Shown here: positions 1 through 8,725 of the stretch, piece by piece
Numbering within the stretch: the first letter of the stretch is position 1
Layout of the letters: each line of letters begins with the position of its first letter
Assembly (NCBI GenBank): GCA_028687585.1
Contig: JAQTZV010000007.1
Coordinates: 62,001-126,000, forward strand
DNA length: 64,000 bases
Origin: Desulfuromonadaceae bacterium
GTDB lineage: Bacteria; Desulfobacterota; Desulfuromonadia; Geobacterales; Pseudopelobacteraceae
Direction of reading: 5' to 3'
Notes under the pieces: model-generated
Told to the model about the DNA's origin: nothing
What the model saw: only the letters and a program-made list of their open reading frames with translations
Databases searched by the model: none
Made by a program: the position numbers and the translations under genes

Positions 1-933
1 GCGGGTATTGCCCGCCATGACCCCGAAGGTGTAGGTCAGTGCGCCGGGAATCAGCAGGATCAGCAGGATCTCGATAACGTTGGATAGCGGTGTCGGATTT
101 TCAAAAGGGTGTGCCGAGTTGGAGTTGAAAAAGCCGCCGCCGTTGGTGCCCAGTTCCTTGATGGCCTCCTGGGAGGCGACCGGCCCCATCGGAATCTGCA
201 CCTCCTTGACGATTACGTTCTCGGTCACCGGATTCCCCTTGGCCTCTTTGAGCGGAGCGCCCTTATCATCAAACTTTGGCTTGTCGTAGTTGGTTGACTG
301 GACCAGCGGCACGCTCTTGTAGGCGCTGAAGTTCTGGATCGCGCCCTGAGAAACCAGCAGGAGAGCGGCAATAATGGAAATCGGCAGCAGGATGTAGAGG
401 GTGCAGCGGGTCAGGTCGACCCAGAAGTTGCCCAGCATCGAGGTTTTGCGCCGTACAAAGCCGCGAATCACGGCAATCGCAATCGCTATGCCGGTCGCGG
501 CAGAGACAAAATTATGAACCGCCAATCCCGCCATCTGGGTAAAGTGGCTTGCCGCCTGCTCTCCCGCATAGGCCTGCCAGTTTGTGTTTGTTGTGAAGCT
601 TACCGCCGTGTTCAGCGCAAGTTGCCAGCTGAAGGGAGGAACCTTCTGCGGATTGAGCGGCAGCAGGTGTTGGGTCATCAGCATGGTGAACAGTCCGACG
701 AAGAGCGCCAGGTTAAGCAAGAGCATTGAGCCGGCATAGCGCTGCCACCCCATCTCGTCTTCCGGTTTCACGCCGCTGATGCGGTAGATCACCTTTTCAC
801 AGGGGGCCAGGATGAGTGACAGGAATGTTTGCTCCCCCTGGAAGACCTTGGCCATGAAGCTGCCCAGCGGCTTAATCAGGGCCAGTAAAACGACGAAGAG
901 GAGGATTGTCTGCAGCCATTCATACATGTTCAT
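1..933 (-). CDS. kdpA: Potassium-transporting ATPase subunit A, 5' part
   Basis: This is the K+-translocating membrane subunit of the KdpFABC P-type ATPase, an inner-membrane high-affinity potassium pump. I translated the minus strand. The product begins [15 protein letters not shown] and has hydrophobic segments, the filter-like motif TNTNWQAY and the conserved [17 protein letters not shown] loop, both diagnostic for KdpA. About 311 residues are present; the family has about 560-600, so the 3' half lies beyond position 1. The start ATG overlaps the stop of the small upstream gene as ATGA, which implies translational coupling. kdpB and kdpC would be expected beyond the window edge. Confidence 0.95.
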   Translation of the reverse strand, partial: MNMYEWLQTILLFVVLLALIKPLGSFMAKVFQGEQTFLSLILAPCEKVIYRISGVKPEDEMGWQRYAGSMLLLNLALFVGLFTMLMTQHLLPLNPQKVPPFSWQLALNTAVSFTTNTNWQAYAGEQAASHFTQMAGLAVHNFVSAATGIAIAIAVIRGFVRRKTSMLGNFWVDLTRCTLYILLPISIIAALLLVSQGAIQNFSAYKSVPLVQSTNYDKPKFDDKGAPLKEAKGNPVTENVIVKEVQIPMGPVASQEAIKELGTNGGGFFNSNSAHPFENPTPLSNVIEILLILLIPGALTYTFGVMAGNTR

Positions 934-1163
934 GATGTTCTCTCTGTTGATTCTGTTATGCTGCTTTTCAGCAACTGCCTGGCAATGGAGACCGGAACCA
1001 CGACCCATCCATTCTTCCGGCGGTCGAACACCGGCACGTGTCCATGTTCAAAGTCAGGAGGCGGGACCGGTGTGATGCCTTCTTCATACGGAAACATACC
1101 AGTATCTTCGAAAGTTTCACCCTCGTACAGTCCGCTTTCGGTGTTGAACAGATATACTTTCAT
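930..1163 (-). CDS. Small soluble hypothetical protein, coupled to kdpA
   Basis: This 77-residue acidic protein ([20 protein letters not shown]...) has no membrane segment. I do not recognise a named family; the N-terminus resembles small proteins of unknown role that start MKVYLFN. A good AAGGAG ribosome site lies 9 nt before the ATG. Its TGA overlaps the kdpA ATG (ATGA), so it appears to be the first gene of the kdp operon. It occupies the place where many operons carry the ~29-residue membrane peptide KdpF, but it is soluble and unlike KdpF. A role in potassium transport is inference from position only. Confidence 0.65.
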   Translation of the reverse strand: MKVYLFNTESGLYEGETFEDTGMFPYEEGITPVPPPDFEHGHVPVFDRRKNGWVVVPVSIARQLLKSSITESTERTS

Positions 1164-1376
1164 GATTGCTCACTCCTTGCTTGTAGTGCTTGCTACGATT
1201 TCAGGGTAGCAGGGAGGAGATAAATTGGGTGTCAAAATGGAGGGGTATGAGGTCAAGAAAACATCAAGAAGCTGGCGTCAACAGTGAAATTTGCTGTTCA
1301 CACGACCGGCAAAACTGGTAGACTCCTGCCAAATTGCAATCAGCCAGGCAAGAAAGTGAGGAGGAATTTATTATAT

Positions 1377-1607
1377 ATGATCTGTCGCTACTTCAAGGTC
1401 GCTCACCGCGATATGGTTTTTCTCAAATTCATCCTGGAGGCATATGAGGGGATGAATGTCATGAGTACCGTGGATAACAAGGCCGGTATCATCCGCATCG
1501 CCATTATGCCCGGCTTCGTTGCTGATATGGATGAGCTGCTTGCTGAACTGGGACGACAGGTAACGATGGAACCGGTCGAGTGGCATGATGAACTCTGCAC
1601 TTTCTAA
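1377..1607 (+). CDS. DUF4911 domain protein
   Basis: This is a 76-residue small protein whose core (FLKFILEAYEGMNVMSTVDNK through the LLAEL segment) matches what I know of the DUF4911 family, short proteins of unknown function in Desulfuromonadia. I chose the ATG at 1377 because GAGGAGG lies 12 nt upstream; the reading frame stays open further upstream but without a ribosome site. Its last 23 bases overlap the start of the MFS transporter gene, so the two are probably co-transcribed and translationally coupled. No catalytic residues can be identified. Confidence 0.7.
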   Translation: MICRYFKVAHRDMVFLKFILEAYEGMNVMSTVDNKAGIIRIAIMPGFVADMDELLAELGRQVTMEPVEWHDELCTF

Positions 1608-2841
1608 ACGGAACAGCCGCAGGCCCCGATATGCGCTTGCTCTGCTGCTTTCGGTTAATCTGCTCAACTACGTTGATCGTCAGGCACTCTACGCGGTGTT
1701 CCCCCTGATCAAGGCCGACCTGAATCTTTCCGATACCGGACTTGGTTTTCTCGGGAGTGCCTTCATGCTCTGCTATATGCTGGCAGCTCCGTTTTTCGGT
1801 CGATTGGGCGACAGATATAACCGAGCCCGTCTTGCTGCCGGCGGTCTGGCGGTCTGGAGTCTGGCGACGATGCTCTCCGGAGTGGCCGGTTCCTATCGGA
1901 TGCTGCTGGCGGCACGTTCGATGGTGGGGGTAGGGGAGGCGAGTTTCGGCACGGTGTCGCCCGGCCTGGTATCGGACTATTTCCCCCGTGAACGGCGTGG
2001 GCGAATGTTGTCGCTCTTCTTTCTGGCCATCCCGGTCGGGAGCGCTCTCGGCTACATTCTGGGCGGACAGCTGGGACAGGCGTACGGCTGGCATACGGCT
2101 TTTCTGCTGGTCGGCCTGCCGGGGATTTTTCTGGCGCTGCCGCTCTATTTTCTGCACGACCCGCGTCAGATCGCCATTCAGGGGGAAGCACGCCGGTCAG
2201 AACCATTTTTTTCTGAACTGTGCCGATTCCGGCAGAATCGCACCTACGTCCATGCGACGCTGTCAATGGCGGCAATGACCTTTGCGTTGGGCGGTCTGGC
2301 TCAGTGGGCTCCTTCCTTTCTGCAGCGCTCCTTCGGTCTTGCAGTTGCCCGTGGCAGTACCCTTTTCGGCATGATCACGGTTGTTGCCGGGATCGTCGGT
2401 ACACTGAGCGGCGGCTGGCTCGGCGATTATTTCCAGCGCCGTAGTGTCACCGGTTATCTGTACGTTTCGGCGGTCGGTTTTCTGTTCGGGGCGCCGCTGA
2501 TGGTTCTGGCTCTGACAACCTCGAACCGTACCATCTGTCTGGCCGCCATATTTGGCGCCGAGCTGTTCCTGTTTCTCAATACAGGTCCGCTGAACACCGT
2601 GCTGCTGAATGTGGTGGCGCCGGGGCGTCGTGCGATGGCTTTTGCCATCAACATCTTTGCAATTCATGCTCTCGGTGATGCCATATCACCGGCAATTATC
2701 GGTTCGCTTTCTGATCAGTGGGGATTGTCTCGGGCACTGTTGATTACGCCGCTGGCGGTACTGGTTGCTGCCGGCTTTGCCTTTCGGGGCGGGAAATATG
2801 TGGCGGATGATCAGCGGGAAGCAGAGGAGACAAACACCTGA
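1585..2841 (+). CDS. MFS transporter, spinster-like
   Basis: This is a 418-residue inner-membrane major facilitator with about 12 hydrophobic segments. The first helix carries NYVDRQALYAVFPLIKADL, close to the NxxDRxxl signature of the spinster-like MFS branch. The helix 2-3 loop has the MFS motif GRLGDRYNRAR, and GVGEASFGTVSPGLVSDYF is the helix 4-5 region typical of this branch. The substrate is unknown; relatives move sphingolipids, hexuronates or other organic anions. The start overlaps the DUF4911 gene by 23 bases, and the 3' end overlaps the convergent radical SAM gene by 31 bases, so the two mRNAs are complementary at their ends. Confidence 0.85.
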   Translation: MMNSALSKRNSRRPRYALALLLSVNLLNYVDRQALYAVFPLIKADLNLSDTGLGFLGSAFMLCYMLAAPFFGRLGDRYNRARLAAGGLAVWSLATMLSGVAGSYRMLLAARSMVGVGEASFGTVSPGLVSDYFPRERRGRMLSLFFLAIPVGSALGYILGGQLGQAYGWHTAFLLVGLPGIFLALPLYFLHDPRQIAIQGEARRSEPFFSELCRFRQNRTYVHATLSMAAMTFALGGLAQWAPSFLQRSFGLAVARGSTLFGMITVVAGIVGTLSGGWLGDYFQRRSVTGYLYVSAVGFLFGAPLMVLALTTSNRTICLAAIFGAELFLFLNTGPLNTVLLNVVAPGRRAMAFAINIFAIHALGDAISPAIIGSLSDQWGLSRALLITPLAVLVAAGFAFRGGKYVADDQREAEETNT

Positions 2842-4526
2842 AGACCGCGACCTGCTCCGGAAACATAGACAAACGTCAACTCTCCAAGCCCGCTACTATT
2901 CTCTTCGGTTCGATAATCACGCATAAATGTATAGCAGAATGATTTAATCCGGCTGTCAGGCGGCAGTTCCAGGTCGTTTGGAATGTCCCGGTGCCCCGGC
3001 CAGGAACAGCGGCTTTGTTGTGCGGCGGCAAAGGAGGGGAGCTTCCCCATCAGCGGCATTTCGACGTGGCAGTAATCAAAAAATAGCGCATCGTGGACTC
3101 GTGCCCGTTCTTCTGCATCCGTCAGCGGTTCTGCGAGACGCGCAAAAAGCTCGAAAACCCTCCGGCAGGAGAGGCTGGAGAGGTTTTCGTTGCCCGCCTG
3201 GCGTGCCATCTGGTCAAGAACTCGGGAAAACGGGGTGCGACGCTCCAACAGGGTAAACGCAGCGCTGAAACCGCCATGCTTGTTGAACAGATCAAGTAGT
3301 CGCCCGATCGTTTCGATCCGGCAGATATCTTCATAGGAAAGCCACCGGTTGTGCAGGATCGTGTAGGGTGGCGATGCGGAAAAGGCATATCCTTCACGGA
3401 CGGCAATCGCCCGCATGGGGGCGCCTTTGAGAACCTTGAGCGGTTCGATCTGAATCATATCCGGCTTCAGATCGGCAATTGCCTGCAGAGAGTCCAGAAA
3501 GCCGTAGTAATCCTCACCCGGAAGACCGGCAACCAGGTCGAGGTGCAGCTCGATAGCTGTCCCGGTTTTAAGTCGCTGCACCTGCGTAAAAATGCGATCA
3601 AGATCCGCAGTTCGTCCCACCTGTTCAAGCGTCGCTGCTGACGACGACTGGACGCCGATTTCAAAATGGAACGTGTCCTCCGGGACGTCTGCCAGAGTCA
3701 GCAGATTCTTCTCCGTCAGAAGGTCGGCGGCGATTTCAAAATGAAAGTGGCTGCTCCGGTTGTGCTCCAGTATGAACGCCCATATCATATCCGCCCGTTC
3801 GGCATCATAATTAAAGGTGCGGTCTACCAGTTTTATCTGGGCAACATCACGATTCATCAAATAGAGCAGATCTTTTTTTATTCTCTCCGGAGAGAATGAA
3901 CGCACCGCTCCTTCAACAGAAGAGAGGCAGAAAGCGCAGGAGAAGGGACATCCACGAGAAGTTTCGTAGTAGATCAGCGGCTTGGCAAAGTCGACGAAAC
4001 CTGCTTCAAACGGTGAGGGGAGAGAATCCAGTGCCAGCTGTTTGCGTCGTAATGGCCCTGCTGCCGTGTCCTTCCCGTCCCGGGAAAACAGGTTGTCGAT
4101 CTCCGCAAGCATCTCCTGCTGCAGAATTGCGGGTTCCTGTAGCAGCGTTACAAGCAGCTGCTTGAATGCCTCTTCCCCTTCACCTTTGATCACGAAATCA
4201 ACGGCAGGGTTGTCATGCATGAGCTCAAATATGCCAAAGGAAGCTTCTGGTCCACCCAGAACGATCTGTGTCTCCGGCGCAATCATTTTGATATCGGAGA
4301 CGATTTTCAATATCTGCTCGATATTCCAGATATAACAGGAGAAGGCGATCAGGTCCGCCTGTTCGGCCATGACGAGCCTGAGGAGATGCTCGCGGGGTTC
4401 GTTTACCGTCCATTCGCGAATAGCGAAATCGGCATCAGGGATGTCACGGCAGTAAGCGGCAAGGCAGGGGAGTGCCAGCGAAGCGTGAGAGTATTTGGCG
4501 TGCAGGGTTGTGAGAAGTATTTTCAT
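2811..4526 (-). CDS. B12-binding radical SAM protein (DUF4080-like)
   Basis: This is a 571-residue cytosolic enzyme. Residues 1-150 form a cobalamin-binding-like Rossmann domain (MKILLTTLHAKYSHASLALP ... VLGGPEASF). The radical SAM motif CPFSCAFC follows at about residues 193-200 (CX3CX2C, binding the 4Fe-4S cluster), and a long C-terminal part resembles DUF4080. Proteins of this build are class B (B12-dependent) radical SAM enzymes, often methyltransferases, but the substrate is not known. I chose the ATG at 4526 because homologues start MKILLT at this point; an in-frame GTG 33 bases upstream lies in the inverted-repeat element. No operon partner is evident. Confidence 0.8.
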   Translation of the reverse strand: MKILLTTLHAKYSHASLALPCLAAYCRDIPDADFAIREWTVNEPREHLLRLVMAEQADLIAFSCYIWNIEQILKIVSDIKMIAPETQIVLGGPEASFGIFELMHDNPAVDFVIKGEGEEAFKQLLVTLLQEPAILQQEMLAEIDNLFSRDGKDTAAGPLRRKQLALDSLPSPFEAGFVDFAKPLIYYETSRGCPFSCAFCLSSVEGAVRSFSPERIKKDLLYLMNRDVAQIKLVDRTFNYDAERADMIWAFILEHNRSSHFHFEIAADLLTEKNLLTLADVPEDTFHFEIGVQSSSAATLEQVGRTADLDRIFTQVQRLKTGTAIELHLDLVAGLPGEDYYGFLDSLQAIADLKPDMIQIEPLKVLKGAPMRAIAVREGYAFSASPPYTILHNRWLSYEDICRIETIGRLLDLFNKHGGFSAAFTLLERRTPFSRVLDQMARQAGNENLSSLSCRRVFELFARLAEPLTDAEERARVHDALFFDYCHVEMPLMGKLPSFAAAQQSRCSWPGHRDIPNDLELPPDSRIKSFCYTFMRDYRTEENSSGLGELTFVYVSGAGRGLQVFVSSASR

Positions 4527-4554
4527 GTATTTCGTTAAAACCAGAAAAAAATTT

Positions 4555-4680
4555 ACCACGGAGACACGGAGAAAAAACGATCTTTTTAGGGAAAAACAAA
4601 AGTTTGGGTATTTTCAATTGATGTTAGTCATTTCCAGAATTTTTGAATTTGACGTTCTCCGTGTCTCCGTGTCTCCGTGG
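4555..4680. repeat. Imperfect inverted repeat, CACGGAG type
   Basis: The left arm, ACCACGGAGACACGGAGAA (4555-4573), is mirrored by a right arm at 4655-4680 built from repeated TCTCCGTG units and ending CCGTGG. The 80-base centre is AT-rich. The element fills the gap between two minus-strand genes and could fold into a long hairpin. It resembles in design the CACGAAGG elements at 50.6, 51.7 and 52.9 kb. Confidence 0.75.
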
Positions 4681-4715
4681 CGAAGTCTTTTTTGGGGTTT
4701 GCGCATCTCCTGACG

Positions 4716-5750
4716 TTAGAATGGTATCGTGTATCTGCCTTCTTTGCTTCGAATCTTGGTGTCGAAAGTTTCTGAAAGGGTGTTCAGTTTTTCGATGACG
4801 GCGGCGCCCGTTACTCCCGCCAACAGCTGCGGCTGAAAACCGACCCGCCGGTACAGGACATCAAGTGGCAGAATTTCGGCTTCCCGGCGATCGTCGGCCA
4901 GTGTAAGCCGGATAATTGCACTGACGTCGGCGGTTCTGCTTGTGCTGGCAAAGGTGAAGTTGCCGAGGCTGTAAAAAATGATACCGTTTTTGTATCGCTC
5001 GATCCCCTGTAGCAGATGCGGGTGATGGCCGATAATGACATCCGCCCCGGCTTCGATGGCCTTGTGGGCAACAGTGCGTTGATACGGTACCGTTCCGGCA
5101 GCCTCTTTCCCCCAGTGAAAGGATACTATGACGTAATCCGCCTGGCTGCGGGCGTTTGTTATATCCGCCGTCACCATTTTTTCATAGCCGGGCGCTGTTC
5201 CGGGTCTACGCTGGCCGGCAAAAAACTCTATCGGTTGCGTCAATGAGTAGGCGAGAAAGGCAATATTTTTACCTTTAATGGTATAGAGTGCCATTTTTCG
5301 GGTTTCAGACAGATTTTCGCCGGCACCGATCCAGGCGATGTCATTGTCGCTCAGATGTTGAAGTGTCTCTGTCAGGGCCTCACCGCCAAAATCCATGCTA
5401 TGGTTGTTGGCAAGTGTTACCAGATTGAAGCCGGCACCCCTGATGGCCTTTGCAACCGGTGGTTCGGCCCGGAAGCGAAACTTTTTTTCAGAGTATTCCC
5501 GGCCGCTTGTTGCGATCGGTGATTCAAGGTTCGCAAGATTGATGTCGCCCGATGCCAGCTCTTTTCTGACGCCATTGAACGGGTAGTCATACCCTTTTTG
5601 CCGCAGGAGTGGCGCCCATTTTCCAGCAAGCATGATGTCACCCACGGCATGTATGATAATCTCACCGGCATGCAGCTGCAGCGGCAGGCAGAAAAGCGCG
5701 GTGAACATTACAATGTACGTCAGGGTTGATCTCATCGGGCTCTTTTGCAT
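4716..5750 (-). CDS. CapA family metallophosphoesterase-like protein
   Basis: This 344-residue secreted protein has an N-terminal signal peptide (hydrophobic stretch ending LPLQLHA-GE). The PGA_cap/CapA fold is shown by the ordered motifs GDIMLAG, NLESPI, LANNHSMDFG, SFHWG, GHHPHLLQG and SLGNF, which carry the Asp, Asn and His metal ligands of calcineurin-like phosphoesterases. CapA proteins take part in poly-gamma-glutamate capsule export or related envelope functions; no capBC genes lie nearby, so the role here is open. An internal ATG five codons downstream (5735) is an alternative start. The gene is divergent from serS. Confidence 0.85.
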   Translation of the reverse strand: MQKSPMRSTLTYIVMFTALFCLPLQLHAGEIIIHAVGDIMLAGKWAPLLRQKGYDYPFNGVRKELASGDINLANLESPIATSGREYSEKKFRFRAEPPVAKAIRGAGFNLVTLANNHSMDFGGEALTETLQHLSDNDIAWIGAGENLSETRKMALYTIKGKNIAFLAYSLTQPIEFFAGQRRPGTAPGYEKMVTADITNARSQADYVIVSFHWGKEAAGTVPYQRTVAHKAIEAGADVIIGHHPHLLQGIERYKNGIIFYSLGNFTFASTSRTADVSAIIRLTLADDRREAEILPLDVLYRRVGFQPQLLAGVTGAAVIEKLNTLSETFDTKIRSKEGRYTIPF

Positions 5751-5778
5751 TGACGTGTACCAGCGTAAATGCTACAAA
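5750..5778 (+). promoter_or_regulatory. Predicted sigma-70 promoter of serS
   Basis: TTGACG (5750-5755) and TACAAA (5773-5778) are separated by 17 bases, 38 bases before the serS ATG. The -35 box overlaps the start codon of the divergent capA-like gene. Confidence 0.5.
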
Positions 5779-5815
5779 ATACACGCTTACTATCTAAAAA
5801 TAAAGGTGTTTCCCC

Positions 5816-7090
5816 ATGCTTGATATGAAATATATTCGTGAAAATCTTGATGAGACCGAACGGAGCCTTCGAACCCGTGGCGGCGAATCCTATTTGGGCG
5901 GCTTTCGTGATCTGGATGAGCGGCGGCGTACGCTGCTGAAAGAGGGTGAAACGCTCAAAGCTTTGCGCAACACCGTCTCGGATGAAATCGGCCGCACAAA
6001 GGATAAAAGCCTGGTTCAGGACAAGATTGTTGAGATGCGTGAAGTATCCCAAAAAATAAAGGGGTTGGACGAAGAGCTGAACCAGGTTGACGACCAGCTC
6101 AATTCTTTTCTTTTGACGGTGCCGAACATTCCTCACGCTACAACTCCGGTCGGCATATCTGAAAACGATAATGTTCTCGTCCGATCATGGGGAGAGCCGG
6201 TAACATTACCATTCAAGGCGATGGCACATTGGGATCTCGGCGAGGATCTCGGCATCCTCGATTTCGAACGGGGCGCCAAGATAACCGGCGCGCGTTTTAC
6301 TCTCTATCGCGGCGCCGGCGCACGCCTGGAGAGGGCTCTGATTAATTTCATGCTCGATCTGCATGGTGATGCCCATGGGTACCAGGAGGTGCTGCCGCCG
6401 TTCATGGTCAATCGTGATTCGATGCAGGGGACCGGGCAGCTCCCCAAATTCGAAGATGATCTTTTCAAACTGGTCGATCCCGATTTTTTCATGATTCCGA
6501 CGGCTGAAGTGCCGGTAACCAACATCCATCGCGGCGAAATTCTTAAAAAGAGTGATCTGCCGATCAGCTATTGTGCGTATACCCCCTGCTTCCGCCGCGA
6601 AGCGGGCTCTTACGGAAAAGATACCCGTGGTTTGATTCGTCAGCATCAGTTTAACAAGGTGGAACTGGTAAAATTCGTCCACCCGTCTGAATCGGATGCT
6701 GCATTGGAAACATTGACCGGGCATGCCGAAAAAATTCTGCAGCTGTTGAAGTTGCCCTACCGCGTTATGGCCCTCTGCAGTGGCGACATCGGTTTCTCAG
6801 CGGCAAAAACCTACGATCTCGAAGTCTGGCTGCCGGGGCAGAGCTGTTATCGTGAGATTTCCTCCTGCAGCACGTTCGGAGATTTTCAGGCGCGCCGTGC
6901 TTCGATCCGCTTCCGCGAGGACGAAAAGGCCAAGCCGGAATTTGTCCATACGCTGAATGGTTCCGGCCTTGCGGTTGGTCGGACGCTGGTTGCGATTCTG
7001 GAAAACTACCAGCAGGAGGATGGCTCGGTGCTGATTCCCGAGGTGTTGCGACCGTATATGGGCGGGATGGAGCGGATTTCGCGCCTATAG
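5816..7090 (+). CDS. serS: Seryl-tRNA synthetase
   Basis: This cytosolic class II aminoacyl-tRNA synthetase charges tRNA-Ser with serine. At 424 residues it has the usual length. It opens [13 protein letters not shown] and has the N-terminal antiparallel coiled-coil arm (about residues 30-100) that grips the tRNA long arm. Motif 2 ([24 protein letters not shown]) and motif 3 ([19 protein letters not shown]) of the class II core are intact, as is TAEVPVTN. The ribosome site AAGGTG precedes the ATG. A tRNA-Ser gene lies 55 bases downstream, so enzyme and substrate are neighbours. Confidence 0.97.
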   Translation: MLDMKYIRENLDETERSLRTRGGESYLGGFRDLDERRRTLLKEGETLKALRNTVSDEIGRTKDKSLVQDKIVEMREVSQKIKGLDEELNQVDDQLNSFLLTVPNIPHATTPVGISENDNVLVRSWGEPVTLPFKAMAHWDLGEDLGILDFERGAKITGARFTLYRGAGARLERALINFMLDLHGDAHGYQEVLPPFMVNRDSMQGTGQLPKFEDDLFKLVDPDFFMIPTAEVPVTNIHRGEILKKSDLPISYCAYTPCFRREAGSYGKDTRGLIRQHQFNKVELVKFVHPSESDAALETLTGHAEKILQLLKLPYRVMALCSGDIGFSAAKTYDLEVWLPGQSCYREISSCSTFGDFQARRASIRFREDEKAKPEFVHTLNGSGLAVGRTLVAILENYQQEDGSVLIPEVLRPYMGGMERISRL

Positions 7091-7145
7091 GCGGTTAGTA
7101 TTTGAAAATCAGAAACAGGTGTGTTATAAAGTCCGGCGTGATACT

Positions 7146-7233
7146 GGAGAGGTGGCCGAGTGGTTTAAGGCAGCGGTCTTGAAAACCGCCGAGTGTAACA
7201 GCTCCGTGAGTTCGAATCTCACCTTCTCCGCCA
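7146..7233 (+). tRNA. tRNA-Ser (anticodon UGA)
   Basis: The 88-base sequence folds as a class II tRNA: acceptor GGAGAGG pairs with CTTCTCC, the discriminator is G and the CCA is encoded. The D-loop is GGCCGAGTGGTTTAAGGC. The anticodon stem-loop CGGTCTTGAAAACCG carries TGA, and a long variable arm precedes the T-arm GTTCGAATC. It reads UCN serine codons, mainly UCA. An intrinsic terminator follows 10 bases later. Confidence 0.96.
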
Positions 7234-7243
7234 TAATAAAATC

Positions 7244-7278
7244 AAGCGGTTAGCCTTAAATGGCTAGCCGCTTTTTTA
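7244..7278 (+). terminator. Intrinsic terminator after tRNA-Ser
   Basis: AAGCGGTTAGCC pairs with GGCTAGCCGCTT around a short loop and is followed by six T. It ends the serS/tRNA transcript. Confidence 0.85.
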
Positions 7279-7496
7279 CTGCTAAACTATATGTGGCACA
7301 GCGAGATACTAAGGCATGGGCGTACCGGAAGACCACTTGGCGGGGAACGTTTCGCTGAACAACCGGAATCAGTAAAAGCTTTTCTTGACCATTTAGAGTG
7401 TGTCGAATCCCTTCCATTAATTGGTTGACCACATTTTGAAATTAGTGAATATTGTTTTGCGTACCTTCATAAACAATCTATGGGAATACCGAGCAC

Positions 7497-8642
7497 ATGT
7501 CTGATTCTATAGAAACCACACCGAACAAAACGTCGCTGGTCCTGATTGTTGATGATAGTCGGGCAGTAAGAACATTTGTTCGAGGGTTGTTGGAAAAGGC
7601 CGGATATGCTGTTATTGAGGCGAATGATGGTATTGCCGGATTGGATGCTATCAAGTCCGGCAGTCCTGATGTTGTGCTGTTAGACATTGAAATGCCTAAT
7701 AAAACTGGTCTTGAAGTACTTGACGAATTGGACGCTACCAACAGACTCTTCTCTGTTATTCTGTTTACTACGCTGTCAAGCCTTGATGCCATTGTCGGCG
7801 GCTTGGAACGTGGGGCAGATGACTATATAGTCAAACCATTTAATGAAGCAGAATTTCTTGCCCGTATGACCGCGGCAACGCGGGTAGCCAAGAATAAGAG
7901 ATTGCTGTTTGAAGCACAAGCTGCTGCAGATTGTACTATTGAGAAGTTACGCCAGATGCAGCACACATTATCGGATCAAAAACTGATCGAACAAAAGGTC
8001 AGGGAAATATCCGAAGCACAGAGCGCCACCATATTTGCCATGGCTAAATTGGCCGAATTTCGGGATGATGACACCGGTGGGCATTTGGAACGAGTCCGGG
8101 AGTATTGCCGACTGCTTGCCGAGGACCTTCATAGTAACTCATCATATGCTGTACACATAACAGAAGAATTCATTGATTGTATCCAACATGCAGCTCCTCT
8201 TCATGATATTGGCAAGGTGGCAATTCCGGACAATATTCTACAGAAGTGCGACAAACTAACCCCCGAAGAGTTTGAAAAGATGAAGTCACACACGGTAATT
8301 GGAGCTGATAACCTGCAGTTGGTCTACAACAACTATCCGGGCAATTTGTTTATCGGGATGGGAATTGAAATAGCTCTCTATCATCATGAACGATGGGATG
8401 GCTCAGGCTATCCGGATGGTCTGGTAGGCAGAAATATACCACTGCCTGCTAGAATAATGGCCCTGGCGGATGTTTATGATGCGTTACGATCAGACCGATG
8501 CTACCGCAAAAGCTTAACGCATGATCAAGTCAGAAACATTATTCTTGAAGGTGAAGGCAAACACTTTGACCCTGAAGTCGTTATGGCATTTTTACGTATT
8601 GAAGATGTTTTTGCCAGAACAGAGCAAGACGGCACGTTCTAA
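7497..8642 (+). CDS. Response regulator with HD-GYP phosphodiesterase domain
   Basis: This is a 381-residue cytosolic signalling protein. Residues 12-130 form a receiver domain with acidic pocket DD (19-20), phospho-acceptor D63 (VVLLDIEMP), T and K (YIVKPF). A short coiled linker follows, then an HD-GYP domain with HDIGKVAIPD and HHERWDGSGYPDGL, so all catalytic motifs for cyclic-di-GMP hydrolysis are present (RpfG-like). No sensor kinase is adjacent. The DNA is visibly AT-richer than its neighbours and the gene lies downstream of a tRNA-Ser, which would fit acquisition by transfer, though no integrase is visible. Confidence 0.9.
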   Translation: MSDSIETTPNKTSLVLIVDDSRAVRTFVRGLLEKAGYAVIEANDGIAGLDAIKSGSPDVVLLDIEMPNKTGLEVLDELDATNRLFSVILFTTLSSLDAIVGGLERGADDYIVKPFNEAEFLARMTAATRVAKNKRLLFEAQAAADCTIEKLRQMQHTLSDQKLIEQKVREISEAQSATIFAMAKLAEFRDDDTGGHLERVREYCRLLAEDLHSNSSYAVHITEEFIDCIQHAAPLHDIGKVAIPDNILQKCDKLTPEEFEKMKSHTVIGADNLQLVYNNYPGNLFIGMGIEIALYHHERWDGSGYPDGLVGRNIPLPARIMALADVYDALRSDRCYRKSLTHDQVRNIILEGEGKHFDPEVVMAFLRIEDVFARTEQDGTF

Positions 8643-8655
8643 CCCTGATAAACAG

Positions 8656-8720
8656 GATAAGTGCGTTAACGAATTAATTTTCTGCCTAAAAAGTGCAGAA
8701 AATTAATTCTAACTTACTAA
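8656..8720. repeat. Palindromic intergenic repeat, copy 1
   Basis: The 65-base palindrome has outer ends GATAAGTGCGTTAACGAA and TTCTAACTTACTAA and a central stem AATTAATTTTCTGC / GCAGAAAATTAATT. A second copy with the same ends but a different central stem lies at 28448-28509. Here it separates two convergent genes and could terminate both. Confidence 0.8.
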
Positions 8721-8725
8721 AGAGG

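Noticed and set aside
7421..7430. TGGTTGACCA palindrome as a GntR-type operator
   Set aside because: It is only a short match before the HD-GYP regulator gene, and such 10-base palindromes are common; not enough to call a site.
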